Shown here piece after piece: positions 24,001 through 34,802 of a stretch of 64,000 nt of DNA. Made by a program: the position numbers and the translations under genes. The stretch is taken from the NCBI GenBank assembly GCA_030077755.1, contig JAQJZZ010000007.1, forward strand, positions 1 to 64,000. Direction: 5' to 3'. Every line of letters begins with the position of its first letter. Position 1 is the stretch's first letter. Under the pieces are notes generated by a model that made no database searches, was not told the origin of the DNA, and was given only the letters and a program-made list of their open reading frames with translations. The DNA comes from Filosporella fistucella (Eukaryota > Ascomycota > Leotiomycetes > Helotiales).

Positions 24001-27000
24001 CGTATTAACCAATCTATGCTTTTTATTCTTTTTCTTTATAGCAAATCACTAGTTCCGGTAAGGTCCATGATAAAACTCTAGTATACCGGCCTTAAGTCGC
24101 TTATTAATTATCTCATCGATCTCCCTTGCCAGATATCGCGGCATAGCAAATCCGGGGCTCTACTAGGCTTTATGTGGCATAGTTTATATCTCTTACGGCG
24201 GAATGATATCCTCATTAATCCGTCCGCACTTTAAAAACTCAAATGCAATGGCCTTTTCCCTTTTAAATAATAATTCTAGTAATATTTCCCTTTCTCTTTC
24301 CTATAGCCCGTCTCCTATAATTAACTTCTTAATCCTCTCTTCTATTAACCTTTTTCCCCTTTTTATATCTAAAAACTTAGGGATTAGCCATGCATCCCAT
24401 CCATTCCTTAGCTTTACCGGCCCTCTCACTTGCTCCATTTCTAGCTTCTTTTATTTCCAATTTGGGTTTCCACTAGGCATTAACCTATTAGAAACACCTT
24501 CTTTTATAGGCATAACTTTATTAGCCTTATTCTTATATGCACCAAAAACGCTAATAATAGGAAAGAAATGCTTCACTTAAAATAAAGATATAAAATTAGT
24601 CGCCCTTAAATAAGTAATATCGCCCCTAATATCTTTTATATTTATAGAAAAAACTTTTACTCCTTCCTATTCCCGAATACCATTATTTAACCCGCCGGGC
24701 GGGGTGAAATTTAAAGCCAATATCCCTTTCCCATTAACCTTGGTGCTAGGCTTACCGGGCAGCCGCACCGCCTCTAACCCGGCTATAAGTTTCCCTAAAC
24801 GGCAGCTCTCCCCTAACGGGAATTAGCTATATTAGCAACGCAAGCTGTGGCTTGCTTCGTCCTCTCATTATTAATAACCGTTATAAATTGGAAGCTATCC
24901 CTATATAAAAAGGAAAGTAGGCTAATAGTAATAAATGGCTGCCCTAATATAATCTCGTTTTACGGGTTATTTATGGTAAAGAAGTTTGTTATTACTTTTA
25001 TGCTCCTAATCTTAATAATAACGTTTTTATAAATCCTAGTAAACCTTTTTTTTTTACCGCTATAACCAATTATCCCAAATTAAGGGTTAGGTCTAATTCC
25101 TAAGCTAGCCCGCTTAGCTAGCTTGGTGTCTATGATATCCGCCTCGGCCCTATAATCAAGTAGCGCTGGCTTCTTAATCCCTCTAATCTTTACCCGGAGC
25201 TTTGGACTAAATATAATAAAAGGTGGTTTAGTTTCCTCTATTATCGCCGAATTTACCTAAACCTCATTGTCCTCCGCTTTTCCCTTTATATGCGCCGGCA
25301 TAATAGTGGCTATATTCTTAAATAATATCTTTTATAGCATATCCGAATAGGCCAAAACCTCCCTTCTAATAATCCCTTTAAGCTCATTATCTAAGATCTT
25401 ATTCATAAGTTTTAAGGGATTGGTAGAGCGCTTTAATATATCTAAATATCGCTCGATTCTTTGAGCTACTCTTGGTCCTACCTTCTTTAAAGCCTCGGTC
25501 TACTCTTTATTAATATCCATTTCCTTTATTTCGCTACTTTTAATCACCTTATCCTCCGCGATTGCCTTCCTCTAGTTCCCGGCCTTAGGGATCTTTGGGA
25601 TAGCCATTTTCCTTTTCCTATTAATCCTTTCCTTTAACACGCGCCTTGGATTCTCCTATCTTTCCTCTTCCGCGGCCCCTTTCCCTCCTCGGAGCATGGC
25701 AGCTGCGATAGAGATCCCCGAATTAATAATTTCCCTAACCTCTTTATTATCCGATTTATCCATTTAAATAATAGTGCTAAATATTCCACCCACATTTATA
25801 TGCCGGACCGGCGTAGGCTAAGGTGGTGCTTATTCCTAGAAACGACGAATGATATCCTTTCCTTTCTCCCCTTTAAGAATATAAGCGGACCTTCCTCCTT
25901 TACCTGGTTTCCCTAAAAGCATCCTTCCTTTAGCGGTTTTATAAATAAGGCCTCGTTTATAATTAATCCCAAAATCGGGATACTATCATTTAAAATAACC
26001 CTCTTTTAAGTAATAATAATAGCGCGTTATTTGAGGACGATACGCTTCTCTAGTAAAGGCACCTATATTAGGTATTAGTCCTCGAGGCGGAGCTGAAGTA
26101 TTAACCTTGCCTATAATATTGGTTAGATAGGCGCCACGATTCTCCCCGCTGGGCGGGGTAAACTGAACCCGCTAGCCTCTTATCCCTATGTCCGTAATTG
26201 CTCTAGCAAATATAGCTAGAGATTGGAAAGCCTTGGTTAGATCCTTAATCGTTTCTTTAAAGACTGCCTAAGCTCGCGGGTCCATAATAGGAACCGTAAA
26301 CTGCTTCTCCCTTAATATTTAAACCGTATTTCCGAATTAATCCACCAATTAACTTAAATTCTCGCGCCCTTAAGCATTGGAATTAAATTCTTAAACCGTC
26401 TTATTATTTGCTAAAATCTTAATAATAGTCTTAACCATATTAATATATATTATTATAAAGGGAAGCTCGATATTAATTTTATTCTTTCAAATAACCTTGC
26501 TCCGAATCCCTTAAGGAAGACTATTTAAAAACCATATTCCCCTTATATAATCTTTAATTTAACCCTTCTTTTTTAACGCAAATAATATAGCCGTGAATTA
26601 TCGGATATAGGCACGCGTCTTAGCCTTATTACCGCGCTTCTTATCCTTTAAAGCTTTTAGGAAAGCACGAGAATTCATTTATTAAATAGCGTCATAATCC
26701 TTATATTTTATCGTAAGTGCTCTAACCAATGCATTCTAGTCCTAATTAACCCATTCCTATAACGTTTTAATATACTAGCCTATAGCCGTGGCATAATATC
26801 TCGGTAGCCGTCTAATCTTCCCTTTTTTATCCCATTTAGCATCTTTAGCCTAGTCTTTAAACCTTTCTAGGAACTCTATAATATTATACCCTTTGAAATA
26901 TAGAGCCCCAGGACTATGCGGAAGGGGTATGATAGGCACCACCCTCATAGATATCGTAGCTATTATTTAAGTAATCTAATCCTATACTATATCCGGTTCT

Positions 27001-27400
27001 TCCCTAAGAAGAAATTTTAATTCGTTTAAAAAGCTTATTAGTAATATCGAAAATCGTAAACTTAATAACCTATATTCTAAAAACTTAAATAAGACTTATA
27101 TACTTAATAGAACCACTATTAAAAGGGTTTATAAGACGGATATAATTAATCCCCGTAACTTAATTTCCATACCATATTCCTTATTTCCTTTCTTATTATC
27201 CCATTTTAACTTTTCCCTCTTAATCTTAATAAGCTTTGCCCGTACTCGCTTTCGCTTAATATTTATTCGTTTACCCATTTCCACCGTCACTAATTTTGGC
27301 TAGGCTTAGCTCTATATTAATAGGAGAGTCCCACTCTATAATTAAAATTTAATATAATAATTTGCCCCTATATTAAGGCCTTATATCATAGCCTGGATTC
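21090..27400 (-). pseudogene. gag-pol of element B
   Basis: Minus-strand gypsy polyprotein with many RIP stops; gag lies toward 27400 and integrase toward 21090. The clearest block is RT at 23506-23766: KIFMDNIPIL at the catalytic site (DN where DD is expected), followed by RIQKFILEHLINLDQVLANIE and GPKSQFGINGIKLVKYV, typical of fungal gypsy RT. The integrase C-terminal region at 21240-22050 includes KLGYRWLGPFRINEVV. Boundaries are approximate; gag was inferred from position and coding look. Four copies of a GC-rich palindrome (CCCGCCGGGCGGG) lie in element B, two of them inside this span. Confidence 0.75.
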
Positions 27401-27558
27401 CTAGTCACTAGACTTTTAACTCTAGACCAATTATTACCGCTTTTTTTTAATTAACTAATATACTTATAACCGATAAAACCGACTCCTACCTCTTAAATAC
27501 GTCCTTATTAATATGGATCGAGTGTATATTATCTTTTATTCCCTACGTAGGTCACTAA

Positions 27559-27764
27559 TGTGAAGGGATAGGAAGTGTGCCGTCTAAGTGCACGATAAAT
27601 AACATAATAACCAAAATAATAGGGGTAATATTTAAAAGAAGAAGAAGGATTATATTATTAAGTTATGCTCGGGCTATACTATATGTGAAGTGAGCACCGG
27701 AGCGGAAAAACTATTTACCGGTAAAACACATGACCTAAAATCACGGGGCTTCAACCCTATCACA
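27559..27764 (-). repeat. 5' LTR of element B
   Basis: 206-bp LTR. On the minus strand it is followed immediately by the primer-site-like TTAGTGACCTACGTAGGG (plus-strand 27541-27558). Target duplication CTAT follows at 27765. Confidence 0.92.
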
Positions 27765-29000
27765 CTATCCCCTATTATTAAGATATTAATGCCCGCGGCA
27801 TAGCAATGCTATTTATTTAGTGGATATACCGGTTTAGACACTATCCGGAAATAATTATATTAGATAGAAGACCCTAATTCGTTTTATCTTTTTAATAAGA
27901 GTTTTGCTATTTAATTAGGGTCTAAATCAAATTCTTTATAGCTTATTATAAGGAGACCGATAATTAGATAAAGATTATGAATAAGTATATTGATTAAAGA
28001 TTGCGCCTATTTATTAACTATTACTAGGATAATTGGAGCGAGTTAATCCCCTTAATTAATAGAGCCTAAGCTACTTTACCTCATGCCTTTATTAGGATAT
28101 TACCTTACCGACTCCTTACCGGTATTAAACCCCGAATAAGCTAGGATTGGAATACCCTTAAGGCAATTATACCCCTAGAAAAGCTCAATTTTAGAGAAGC
28201 CAAAGCGTTAGCGGATCGGATAAAAAATGGATGGGAGCTAGCTAAATCCAATATGCTTTTGGCTTAAGAATAAATAGCGAGAGCTATAAACCGGCACCAA
28301 AGGGAGATTGACTAATAAGTAGGTAATAAAGTTTATTTATTTATTAAAAATCTTAAGACCCAAAGGCCTAGCCGTAAGCTTGCAAGCCAATAGGAGGGAC
28401 TATTTCCGATCCTAGCCCGAGTCGGTAATTCTTATAAGTTAAAATTGCCTAAAGGATTAAAAATCCATAATATATTTATATTAGAGTTATTATTTAAAGA
28501 TCCTAAAGATCCCTTACCCGGATAGGAAACGGAGAAGCCTCCGCTAACCATTATAAAGGGATAAGAGGAGTGGGAAGTAAAAGACATTAAAGCTATACAG
28601 CTATTCTAAAATACCCTAAAATATTAGATTAGCTAGGTCGGATATGACCCGGACCTTACTTGATATCCCGCGTTAGATTTAATAGGTTTTCCTTATAAGT
28701 TAAGAGACTTCCACGCCGTTTACCTAATAAAGCCGGGTCTTTCCCGAAACCTATCCGAATGAATTTTAATATGGGAATTAGGGGAAGATAATTATGATTA
28801 CTTAAAAGATAATAAACCGGTGATAAAGGAGAGGCAAATTAATTAACTTTATTTGCTATTAAATGCTTATGCTAAGCTACTTAAATTCCGCTTAGAAATT
28901 ATCCTAATAACCGAAACGCCTCTAAAACTAGCCCGATTTAAGTTTTATTATTATAAAACCAAGGAAATAGTCACGCGGTAATAGAAGCACTTAAAGTATT
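27765..29000 (+). pseudogene. gag-pol of element A, second part (integrase end and chromodomain)
   Basis: The integrase frame cut at 16209 resumes here: PEIIILDRGPQFV near 27850, followed by the last part of the core (ELIPLINRAQATLPHAF near 28050). A chromodomain-like segment at about 28615-28730 reads ISWVGYDPDPT followed by FPYKLRDFHAVY, the pattern of fungal chromodomain gypsy integrases. From about 29000 to the 3' LTR at 30266 I see no supported coding sequence. Confidence 0.8.
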
Positions 29001-30265
29001 AGCCCGAGAATCCTTTATACCCTCTCCGGCTATCTTCGCCTTACTTCCCTTTTTAGACTTTTTTAAAGGAATTATAATAGTAGCAATTATATCCTTAATA
29101 CCGCTATTACCTTTACCTTCCGGCTTAGGAGTATATCCGGTATTAACCCTCTCCGAACCACTAGGATTATTAACCGGAATAGTAATAGCTTCCGCTAAAC
29201 GAGTTTTCTTTATTACCTAACCCGGACCAATTCCGCCTTTAATACCCGTAGGGGCAAAACGTTTTCGAGACGTATTAAAACCACTAAACTATGAATATTA
29301 GCCATACTCGGACCTAATCCGGATATGAGACCTACCGGAATCTTAGCCGTTAAGATATTAGCGACCTTATTAAGAACCTAAGAAGTATGATTAGTATACT
29401 CGCGAATAGCAAGAAGAAGCGAGTTAATACGCTATTAGAAGTTAATATAAAGCAGATTTGGAAGGGTATTAACCTACCGTGAAATCTCTTTAAAGGGCAC
29501 GGGTTTCCTTTAATAAAGCAAAGGTTGCATTAGCTAGAGTTATGGGAGCTTCCGCATATGTTATGGTTAAGACGTTATTTAGAGTAATAGTAATAGCCTT
29601 AATGGCATTATTACTCTTAGCCTCTTTTAAAGCGTTAAATTCCTCTAAGACAAACCACGGAAGCTATTATTATTAAAGCTGGCGCATAATAATACCGGAT
29701 ATATACCGGAGCATAAGCACCCTTTTAAGAAATGTATTAAATATATTTCTTTAATCCCTTATTCTTAAACTTATAAATAATATTAGGATGGGTTTTTTAA
29801 TAATGAATATAGCGGACGTAAATGACATAATATGCTTTTAAGAGGATTCCGGGAGGTTATGGATAAATTACTAAAATAGGAATTAGCTAAGGCTTACTAA
29901 ACCCGAATTCCAACTTACTTTTAACTCTTTTTAGGATATTAAGAGGATGAACTAGGGCTGTAATAATATTAAAACGTATATGATTAGGAATTGCTTAGAC
30001 TTAAAGAACTTATTATTAGCTAAAGCCTTAGCTATAACTTATTAAAAAGTTTTAATATATAGAAAAGAAGTCGATTTTAAGTAAAAGAAAGATTATATAT
30101 TAGCAAATAAGGCTATTAGGTAAATAAACGTTCTTCCTAAGCTATTAATCCGATTTACTCTTTTTCCGTTAATTCTTCATGTTTAGTTTTTGAATTTTAA
30201 GGCTCGGACCATCCCTAAATATATTTGGATCTTATGGGCAAGCTTTACCGGAGGGGGGGGGGTAA

Positions 30266-30477
30266 TGTGATAATGGCACGTGATATTAATAAATATTGGT
30301 AAGCGAAGACCTAGCCACGGAAGGGTTCCGGGCTAGCTCCTATATTTAAGAGGCTTTAATCCCTTACTTTGGCCCTTATCTTTCTTATTTCCTTTATAAT
30401 AGACCTAATAGTATCCGAATTGCCTCCGCATCATATTCCCATATATTGCCCCATAGCTCGGTGCTCGTGTTATTATA
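30266..30477 (+). repeat. 3' LTR of element A
   Basis: 212-bp LTR starting TGTGATAATGG, preceded by a G-rich purine tract and followed by the TTATT target duplication. Confidence 0.92.
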
Positions 30478-32495
30478 TTATTATAAATATGCCCCTTATA
30501 TATTAAAATATAATAGCTTTATTAATTATCTAAATACTTAAGTATTTATATGTCTTATATTCACGTTCTCATTTAGATCTATGCCATTTATTATTAATCA
30601 AATAGCAGCTACCTAACTTTAATCTCTTCTTTTCCTTAATAATTAAGCTCTTATTCTTCTCGGACTAAGTGCAATTTTATTAAAGTTATTAAAGTGGATT
30701 ATGCCCATAATTATTATATAAAGGTATATAAGATATTTATCCTTAAACCTATGCTATTTTATTCTAAATTTCCTATTATAAAAGTTATAGGTAATATCCT
30801 AGCTTTTATAGACTTTAATAGCATTAATAAAAATATTATTTAAGAGGTTAATATTATTATTATATCTTAAGTCCTAATAAAAATATCCATTATATTTATT
30901 CTTATATATAAGATATTAAGCTCTTGCTTTTTTTCCAAATTCTGGATTATAATTCTCATTATTTAATCTCTTTTTTACTCTCATATTCCTAATCTTTAAA
31001 CGTTTAAAATCCAATGCAAGTGCCTTTAATTTCGCGTTTATATTAGCTATTTAAGAGAATATTATTAGCGGATTAATAGCTAATATTATAAGTGGTTTTG
31101 GATTATTAAGCTATTTAATTATAAATGTTATTTCTTTTTTATAGCTTACTATTAGGTTTTTTTAAAGTTCTTAAACCTTTAAGCTATATTTAATATTTGT
31201 AAAATTCTTAGCGTATTCTCTAAATTGGCTATATTTATTATAAGACTCCGGTTTATTATAATTAACCTAATACTTATTAATAATCTTTTCCCTTATAGAC
31301 TTAAGCAAGCTAATAAGTAAGAATTTCCCTTAATTAATATAATTTAAGATATCCTTTATAATTAGCTCTCTTAATATAGTGTGGAATTCCTTAAGAAATG
31401 CTTTAAGATTAATAAATTTACGTTTAACCCTAATAAATTATTTAAGGAAAATAATAAATATTTTAAGTTATTTAGGGTTAGAGTTAGCGAATTTTTTATG
31501 GATTATAAGAGCGAATTTAGCATATAATTTCTTATTAAGGTATTTAAATAGGCCTTTGATTTATTGTTATCTAATCTAATTAGCATATCTTAAGAGCTTC
31601 TAAATTTTATTGGCTTTTAAGATTTTATAGTTATTACACGTTTCTTTAAAATGACGTATAAATTCTTTAATATAAGTTTTATTAAAATATAGCATGCCTT
31701 TACTCCTTAGTACTAGCATAGGGCCAAAGTAATTAATAATATTAGGGGTAATAGCTAAAGGTGCTTTAGACTTATTATTATCCACTAGTATTAATATATC
31801 CGTTTTAGTAATATTATCCATTTTAAGAGTTCCTATGCTATTTTTAATAAATATAATTATCGGTTTTATAATAAATATATTAAATAATAATTCTAATATT
31901 AGGAGTAAAGCTATTATATCTTATATTTTTCTTATTAAATAATGATTTTTCTAAATATAGGCGTTAAGCTTATAAAGAGTTTAGTTTAATTCCCCTATTC
32001 CTTCCCCTAAAATCTCCTTATATTTTAGGAATAATATCCCTTTTTTTAATATTTAAAGATATTTCGCCGGGATATTTAAAAGGAGCTTTGCCAATTTAAG
32101 CCATAAGTTATAAAGTATAATATAAACTCTAATATATCTTAAAATAATCTAATATATTAATTCCTTTATTAAACTCCAGGTTTTAAATAGTCTTAAAAGA
32201 TTTAATCCCTTATATAACTTATCTCGGTTATTAATTATATATGGAATTGCATAGTTTTTAGAGGCATTTTATAATAAGAGCTTTTTCTCTAACGTTATTA
32301 TAATAAGCTTAGACCTTTAAATATTCTTAGGGTCTCTAGCATAGCCTACATTTTATTTATATTATAGCATCTTATAAATATTAATAGCTTTAAAGCTTTT
32401 ATTCTTATAGCTAGAAATTATATAAATAAATTTCTCATAATAAAAGGGTATATGGAGATAGAGCCTTCGGTTTTTCTCCCTGCGTAGGTTATTAA

Positions 32496-32693
32496 TATAA
32501 ATAAAACCACAAATAATATAAATAAATAAAAAGGGTAAGCAGCTAGTAGTCTTTAGTAATTATGGCATTATTGTCTAAGTCTATAAGTATAAAAGGTTAA
32601 GCCCTGGAATAATATGACAAAACACTAGAAAATAGCCGAATACGTGCCCCACGTGACTAATATAATAAACACTGATTTTAGAGCCCTTTTATA
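32496..32693 (-). repeat. 5' LTR of element C copy 1
   Basis: 198-bp sequence matching the LTRs at 41171-41367 and 50473-50669 (shared AAAACCACAAATAATATAAA and GTAAGCAGCTAGT blocks). No partner LTR exists on the left because the copy is truncated at 8378. Confidence 0.9.
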
Positions 32694-32861
32694 TTAGAAG
32701 TTTATTCTTAAAAGATTAAGTCTTGGGATTGAGGCTTTTACAAATATTAATAATTTAATTTTGTTCTATTCTAGGAATTCTTTACTATATTCTATAAAAG
32801 CATAAGCCGAAGCACCCTATATTACACGTTAGTGTGTAGCGGCCCCCCGCCCACTTATAGC
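32694..32861. other. Boundary between the transposon nest and the gene island
   Basis: Short AT-rich stretch in which base composition returns to normal; around 32840 the HET gene 3' region begins. No feature seen. Confidence 0.5.
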
Positions 32862-34802
32862 TTAACAGAAGCTAAGCATATAGCACTTAGAAGAATCAAA
32901 CTCCTCTCCATTCATAATTCCGTGAATATAAGCATCAGCAACAATGTACCAGTGTCCTTCATCATTTTTCCGTATCACCAGCGGCATCTTTCCTCCTTGA
33001 AAGAGGGCAATTGAGTCGCCCTCTTGCACATCCGGAGATGAAATACCTACGAAACCACGTTCTGTCTTGACAAGAATGCGATTGAATGCCAGCAATTTCG
33101 CTTGAGGTATCTTATTCATCCCAAATGCCATGTTCCAACTCATTTTGAAACCCTTGTAGGTAGCCTTTGCAAGCACTCCTGCTTTGGCAGCCAGTTGAAG
33201 AGCCTTGGCGGATCCACCTGCCTCGATTTCTTTCCAGCGTCTATCGCCCCATTGAGAGAGATTCATTGTCTCTTGGTAGAGAGAGTACCATTTCTGGAAT
33301 ACAGCTTCACTTTTTGCTTCATCTCCGTGCGGATATGAGCCAGCAAAAAGTGTCTTCCAATACACGTCCCACGGTGCCTCACCGGTACAGTATGGCGTGT
33401 TGTTGGTAATTCCGCAAATCTCTTCCCACTTCTCGAAGAGATCAATTCTCGTGTCTGCGATTGTGGTGAATTCCAAGAGCGGATGTGCAGGTTGTGACTC
33501 GAAGTACTCCAATTCAAGAACTCCTCCGGTTTCTCGCACGGTGTCAAACACGTAACCTGACGAGCTAATGACATTTCCATTTTCCGATACTTCTATTACT
33601 GGGTAGCTCGAACCAGTCGCAGATGTCCAAGACATAACCTGACCTCCTCCAGGTGATGAACTTGACAGGAATCGGGGTAGCAATGGCTCCTTGCGGTCAT
33701 GAGCAGCCCAATCCGGAACCCAGGTCGGAAAGTTGCTTTCAACGTGTTCGGGGAGGATAGCGAGACCTCCAAAGGAAAGGACGTCAAGATTTCCTTCGAT
33801 GGCAATACAATCTAGTACGGACTGTGTATAAACCTTGACGACATCAACCCCATAGTCTGGTTGCAATTCCAAGATGGCGAGGTCGGAGGGATTGAAGAGA
33901 CTGTAAAGACCAAAGACCTTATCTCGTGAATCCGTTGCTAGCAAGTTCCGGAATGAGCCCAGATAATCTAGAGGACGTAAGTATTGACCTCGAGCAAAAT
34001 TTCGACGCGCTCGTTCAATGTGCTGGATCGAACTATACGCTTCGGGTAATGTCGATGAGAGGTAGCCGAGGTCAATTGCATAGCTGACAACTTTGTAAAA
34101 GTCTTCCCAAGATGTAGAGTCTGCTCCACATCTCACCTCTGCTTTGGAAGCAAGAGCAACCTCCTGGATTACCCAAACGCGGCGGAACCAAGGCCTGTTT
34201 ACTAACAGGATAAGACTTTTGACGATCGCGTTCCATGTTTTGTCTTTCAGATCCCTTTCATCCTTATACCTTGCTTTCAAAGCTTGACCGAGGCGTAAGT
34301 CTTCCGAATGCCGGATGGGTAAGTCATCACGAGTGAGATTTCCCTCTGCAGCTTCCAGCAGAGGTGGAATAGGCCAAATGTCAGTTCCATCCACATCAAT
34401 TGGGCCACCAAGCCAGATGATGACGGATGATGCCATTTGGTATATATATTTCATCAAAAGGACCTGAGAGCTTCGCTCTTCTAGATCGTCTTGATTTATA
34501 CAGATAGCGTCAGCCCAAATAACTCGTGATTGGGTTGGTACTCGTAGTGCAAAGAGAGCAGAATGTAGATTCTTCGTGATCGTCAGGCCTCTGGAGCCAT
34601 TGCAGATAATGGCAATCCTGTCAGATGCATCGCCCCAGCAATAACTTAATGCTTCATATGCCGGGAGGTGTTTGATATGTGCGACTTCAAGGTCACAGAC
34701 AAGGTCGTTACCGGCGGTCTGAGAAACACGAAGGAGACGTATCTCGCCCGATTGAAGGGAGCGATAGGGGTACCCAGCTTGAAGTGATCTAATTGAATCC
34801 AT
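32862..34802 (-). CDS. HET-domain (heterokaryon incompatibility) protein
   Basis: A single-exon 646-residue protein with an intact frame. The HET domain occupies roughly residues 45-220. Its three conserved blocks are visible: AYEALSYCWGD near 48-58, VIWADAICINQDDLEERS near 93-110 followed by IYQMASSVIIWLGG, and RPWFRRVWVIQEVALA near 205-220. The remaining 400 residues are the variable part usual in this family. HET proteins act in fungal non-self recognition, often triggering cell death after fusion with an incompatible partner; the specific role here is unknown. The gene begins its 3' end only about 170 bp from RIP-decayed transposons yet shows normal base composition. The start (MDSIRSL) is the first ATG of the frame, with a stop-rich upstream region. 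Confidence 0.93.
   Translation of the reverse strand: MDSIRSLQAGYPYRSLQSGEIRLLRVSQTAGNDLVCDLEVAHIKHLPAYEALSYCWGDASDRIAIICNGSRGLTITKNLHSALFALRVPTQSRVIWADAICINQDDLEERSSQVLLMKYIYQMASSVIIWLGGPIDVDGTDIWPIPPLLEAAEGNLTRDDLPIRHSEDLRLGQALKARYKDERDLKDKTWNAIVKSLILLVNRPWFRRVWVIQEVALASKAEVRCGADSTSWEDFYKVVSYAIDLGYLSSTLPEAYSSIQHIERARRNFARGQYLRPLDYLGSFRNLLATDSRDKVFGLYSLFNPSDLAILELQPDYGVDVVKVYTQSVLDCIAIEGNLDVLSFGGLAILPEHVESNFPTWVPDWAAHDRKEPLLPRFLSSSSPGGGQVMSWTSATGSSYPVIEVSENGNVISSSGYVFDTVRETGGVLELEYFESQPAHPLLEFTTIADTRIDLFEKWEEICGITNNTPYCTGEAPWDVYWKTLFAGSYPHGDEAKSEAVFQKWYSLYQETMNLSQWGDRRWKEIEAGGSAKALQLAAKAGVLAKATYKGFKMSWNMAFGMNKIPQAKLLAFNRILVKTERGFVGISSPDVQEGDSIALFQGGKMPLVIRKNDEGHWYIVADAYIHGIMNGEEFDSSKCYMLSFC

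Larger units (their letters stand above)
16210..27764 (-). mobile_element. Ty3/gypsy element B, 11.6 kb, with two accessory reading frames
   Basis: Direct LTRs of 206 bp each lie at 16210-16415 and 27559-27764. They start TGTGAAGGGATAGG (TATAAAGGGATAGG in the left copy) and end CCCTATCACA. Target duplication CTAT is at 16206-16209 and 27765-27768; joining the flanks restores the integrase frame of element A. In minus orientation the right LTR is 5' and is followed directly by TTAGTGACCTACGTAGGG. Gag-pol occupies about 27400-21090 on the minus strand. The remaining 4.7 kb between integrase and the left LTR carries a minus-strand dioxygenase-like frame and a plus-strand lysine-rich frame, which is why the element is much longer than a usual gypsy element. 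Confidence 0.92.
11319..30477 (+). mobile_element. Ty3/gypsy chromodomain element A (interrupted by element B)
   Basis: Paired LTRs of identical length (212 bp, 11319-11530 and 30266-30477) bound the element. The 3' LTR begins TGTGATAATGG; the 5' copy reads TATAACAATGG after RIP. The target duplication TTATT is at 11314-11318 and 30478-30482, and the intact sequence TAGGTTATTATAAA at about 48461 in the other copy of element C is the empty site. A purine tract (GGAGGGGGGGGGG, near 30250) precedes the 3' LTR, giving plus orientation. Removing element B leaves about 7.6 kb, a normal gypsy size. Gag-pol is present but broken. Confidence 0.93.
8378..32693 (-). mobile_element. Ty3/gypsy element C, copy 1: truncated and interrupted by three other elements
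   Basis: Copy 1 of element C consists of three pieces: 8378-8693, 9474-11318 and 30483-32693. All match the intact copy at 41171-50669 in order. The pieces contain the front of pol and the gag region on the minus strand, and the 5' LTR lies at the right end. The match to copy 2 starts abruptly at 8378 (equivalent to about 46303 in copy 2), so RT downstream of that point, RNase H, integrase and the 3' LTR are missing. Insertions of a TRIM-like element and of element A (carrying element B) account for the rest of the span. Heavy RIP-type decay leaves no usable frame. Confidence 0.88.

Noticed and set aside
24203..24580. 125-codon plus-strand open frame in element B
   Set aside because: Antisense to the minus-strand gag-pol of element B and low in complexity; not comparable to the lysine-rich plus-strand frame, which has continuous coding character over 450 codons.
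33102..33805. Open frames on the plus strand and in other minus frames within the HET gene
   Set aside because: They lie wholly inside the intact 646-residue HET frame, lack domains, and are frame shadows.
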